6,738 bases of DNA from Verrucomicrobiales bacterium (GTDB lineage Bacteria > Verrucomicrobiota > Verrucomicrobiia > Verrucomicrobiales > Verrucomicrobiaceae). The notes below the pieces were generated by a model that was not told where the DNA came from, searched no databases, and was given only the letters and a program-made list of their open reading frames with translations. The DNA lies in NCBI GenBank assembly GCA_003506995.1, contig DNXB01000651.1, positions 1 through 6,738 on the forward strand, given 5' to 3'. Every line of letters begins with the position of its first letter. Positions within the stretch are counted from its first letter, which is position 1. Below, piece by piece: positions 6,370 to 6,738 of this stretch. Made by a program: the position numbers and the translations under genes.

Positions 6370-6412
6370 AGGTTGGTGCTTCAAACCATGCCAAGCCTGG
6401 AGACTCCCGCTC

Positions 6413-6427
6413 TGCGCAGCTTGCGCA
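6413..6427. repeat. Short inverted repeat between the PP2C and CBS genes
   Basis: TGCGCA at 6413-6418 and 6422-6427 flank GCT, giving a possible 6-bp stem with a 3-base loop. An overlapping palindrome, CGCATGCG, lies at 6424-6431. It sits between the PP2C stop and the CBS start. On the minus strand no T-run follows the stem, so a standard intrinsic terminator is not supported. It could be a weak terminator, a processing site or chance in GC-rich DNA. Confidence 0.3.
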
Positions 6428-6450
6428 TGCGTGGCCGGATGTTGCGTGGC

Positions 6451-6738
6451 TCAGGGCAGCTCCACGACCACCGCGCTGGCGTTGTCCTTGCCGGATTCAG
6501 CCACGGCATACTCGACGAACCACTGCGCGCGTGTTTTGTCTGTCGGCAGTTGATCCTCGGCGAGCATGTCGGCCAGGCGGTGATCCCAGATGCCGTCGAT
6601 GACACCGTCGGTGCAAAACAGGAAGCGGTCGCCGCTCTCGCAGCCGACGGAGCCGACCTGAGGTTCGAGGGACTGGCTGCCAGCGCCGAGCACCTGCATG
6701 AGGATGCTTCTGCGCGGGTGCATGCGGGCCTGGCGCTC
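6451..6738 (-). CDS. PP2C-family serine/threonine protein phosphatase, C-terminal 95 residues (5' end cut by window edge)
   Basis: The visible fragment is the C-terminal end of a PPM/PP2C metal-dependent phosphatase, which removes phosphate from Ser/Thr residues and in bacteria often opposes Hanks-type kinases. Seen directly, counting from the right edge: an RRSILMQVLGAG-like strand (9-20), matching the family's NVITRALG position; GDRFLFCTDGVID (36-48), with the Asp of TDG expected to bind metal; and GKDNASAVVVEL (83-94), with the Asp-Asn pair whose Asp is another metal ligand. The protein stops cleanly two residues after that motif, as in stand-alone PP2C enzymes of the Stp/PrpC type. The catalytic N-terminal half is outside the window. 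The downstream CBS gene follows after 81 bp on the same strand, so co-transcription is possible. No kinase gene is in view. Confidence 0.9.
   Translation of the reverse strand, partial: ERQARMHPRRSILMQVLGAGSQSLEPQVGSVGCESGDRFLFCTDGVIDGIWDHRLADMLAEDQLPTDKTRAQWFVEYAVAESGKDNASAVVVELP

Noticed and set aside
6413..6427. Intrinsic terminator after the PP2C gene
   Set aside because: The 6-bp stem with a 3-base loop is not followed by a T-run on the minus strand, so it is listed only as a low-confidence inverted repeat.

Overview
This is a compact, GC-rich stretch of bacterial chromosome with seven protein genes, two of them cut by the window edges. Genes fill nearly all of it. I see no tRNA, rRNA, CRISPR array, insertion sequence or phage gene. 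No start codon has a convincing Shine-Dalgarno sequence. The protein style (a squalene/phytoene synthase with a DTIAD first motif, and a PurD and HemW of ordinary bacterial type) suggests a Verrucomicrobia/PVC-group bacterium, but this is an impression without a database search.

Layout from left to right: (1) the N-terminal two thirds of a DegT/DnrJ/EryC1/StrS sugar aminotransferase on the minus strand, running off the left edge; (2) a 127-bp divergent intergenic region rich in inverted repeats; (3) purD on the plus strand; (4) a CPA2 cation/proton antiporter with a C-terminal TrkA-N domain on the minus strand, converging on purD with four bases between the stop codons; (5) a squalene/phytoene synthase family gene directly upstream of the antiporter on the same strand, 48 bp away; (6) a 63-bp divergent intergenic region with a 7-bp tandem repeat; (7) hemW on the plus strand; (8) a two-CBS-domain protein on the minus strand whose stop codon overlaps the hemW stop codon; (9) the C-terminal 95 residues of a PP2C protein phosphatase on the minus strand, running off the right edge.

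The genes do not form one pathway. PurD belongs to de novo purine synthesis, HemW to haem delivery, the synthase to C30/C40 isoprenoid formation, the antiporter to ion homeostasis, and the PP2C and CBS proteins to signalling or sensing. Likely transcription units are synthase-antiporter, possibly PP2C-CBS, and purD and hemW alone.

I find no clear evidence of a new multi-gene system. The most interesting signal is non-coding. purD and hemW share an almost identical near-palindromic motif, CTCTGCTA(A)GCATC, placed exactly 18 bases before each start codon with no ribosome binding site. This suggests a common promoter type giving leaderless transcripts, and possibly divergent transcription from a symmetric -10 element.
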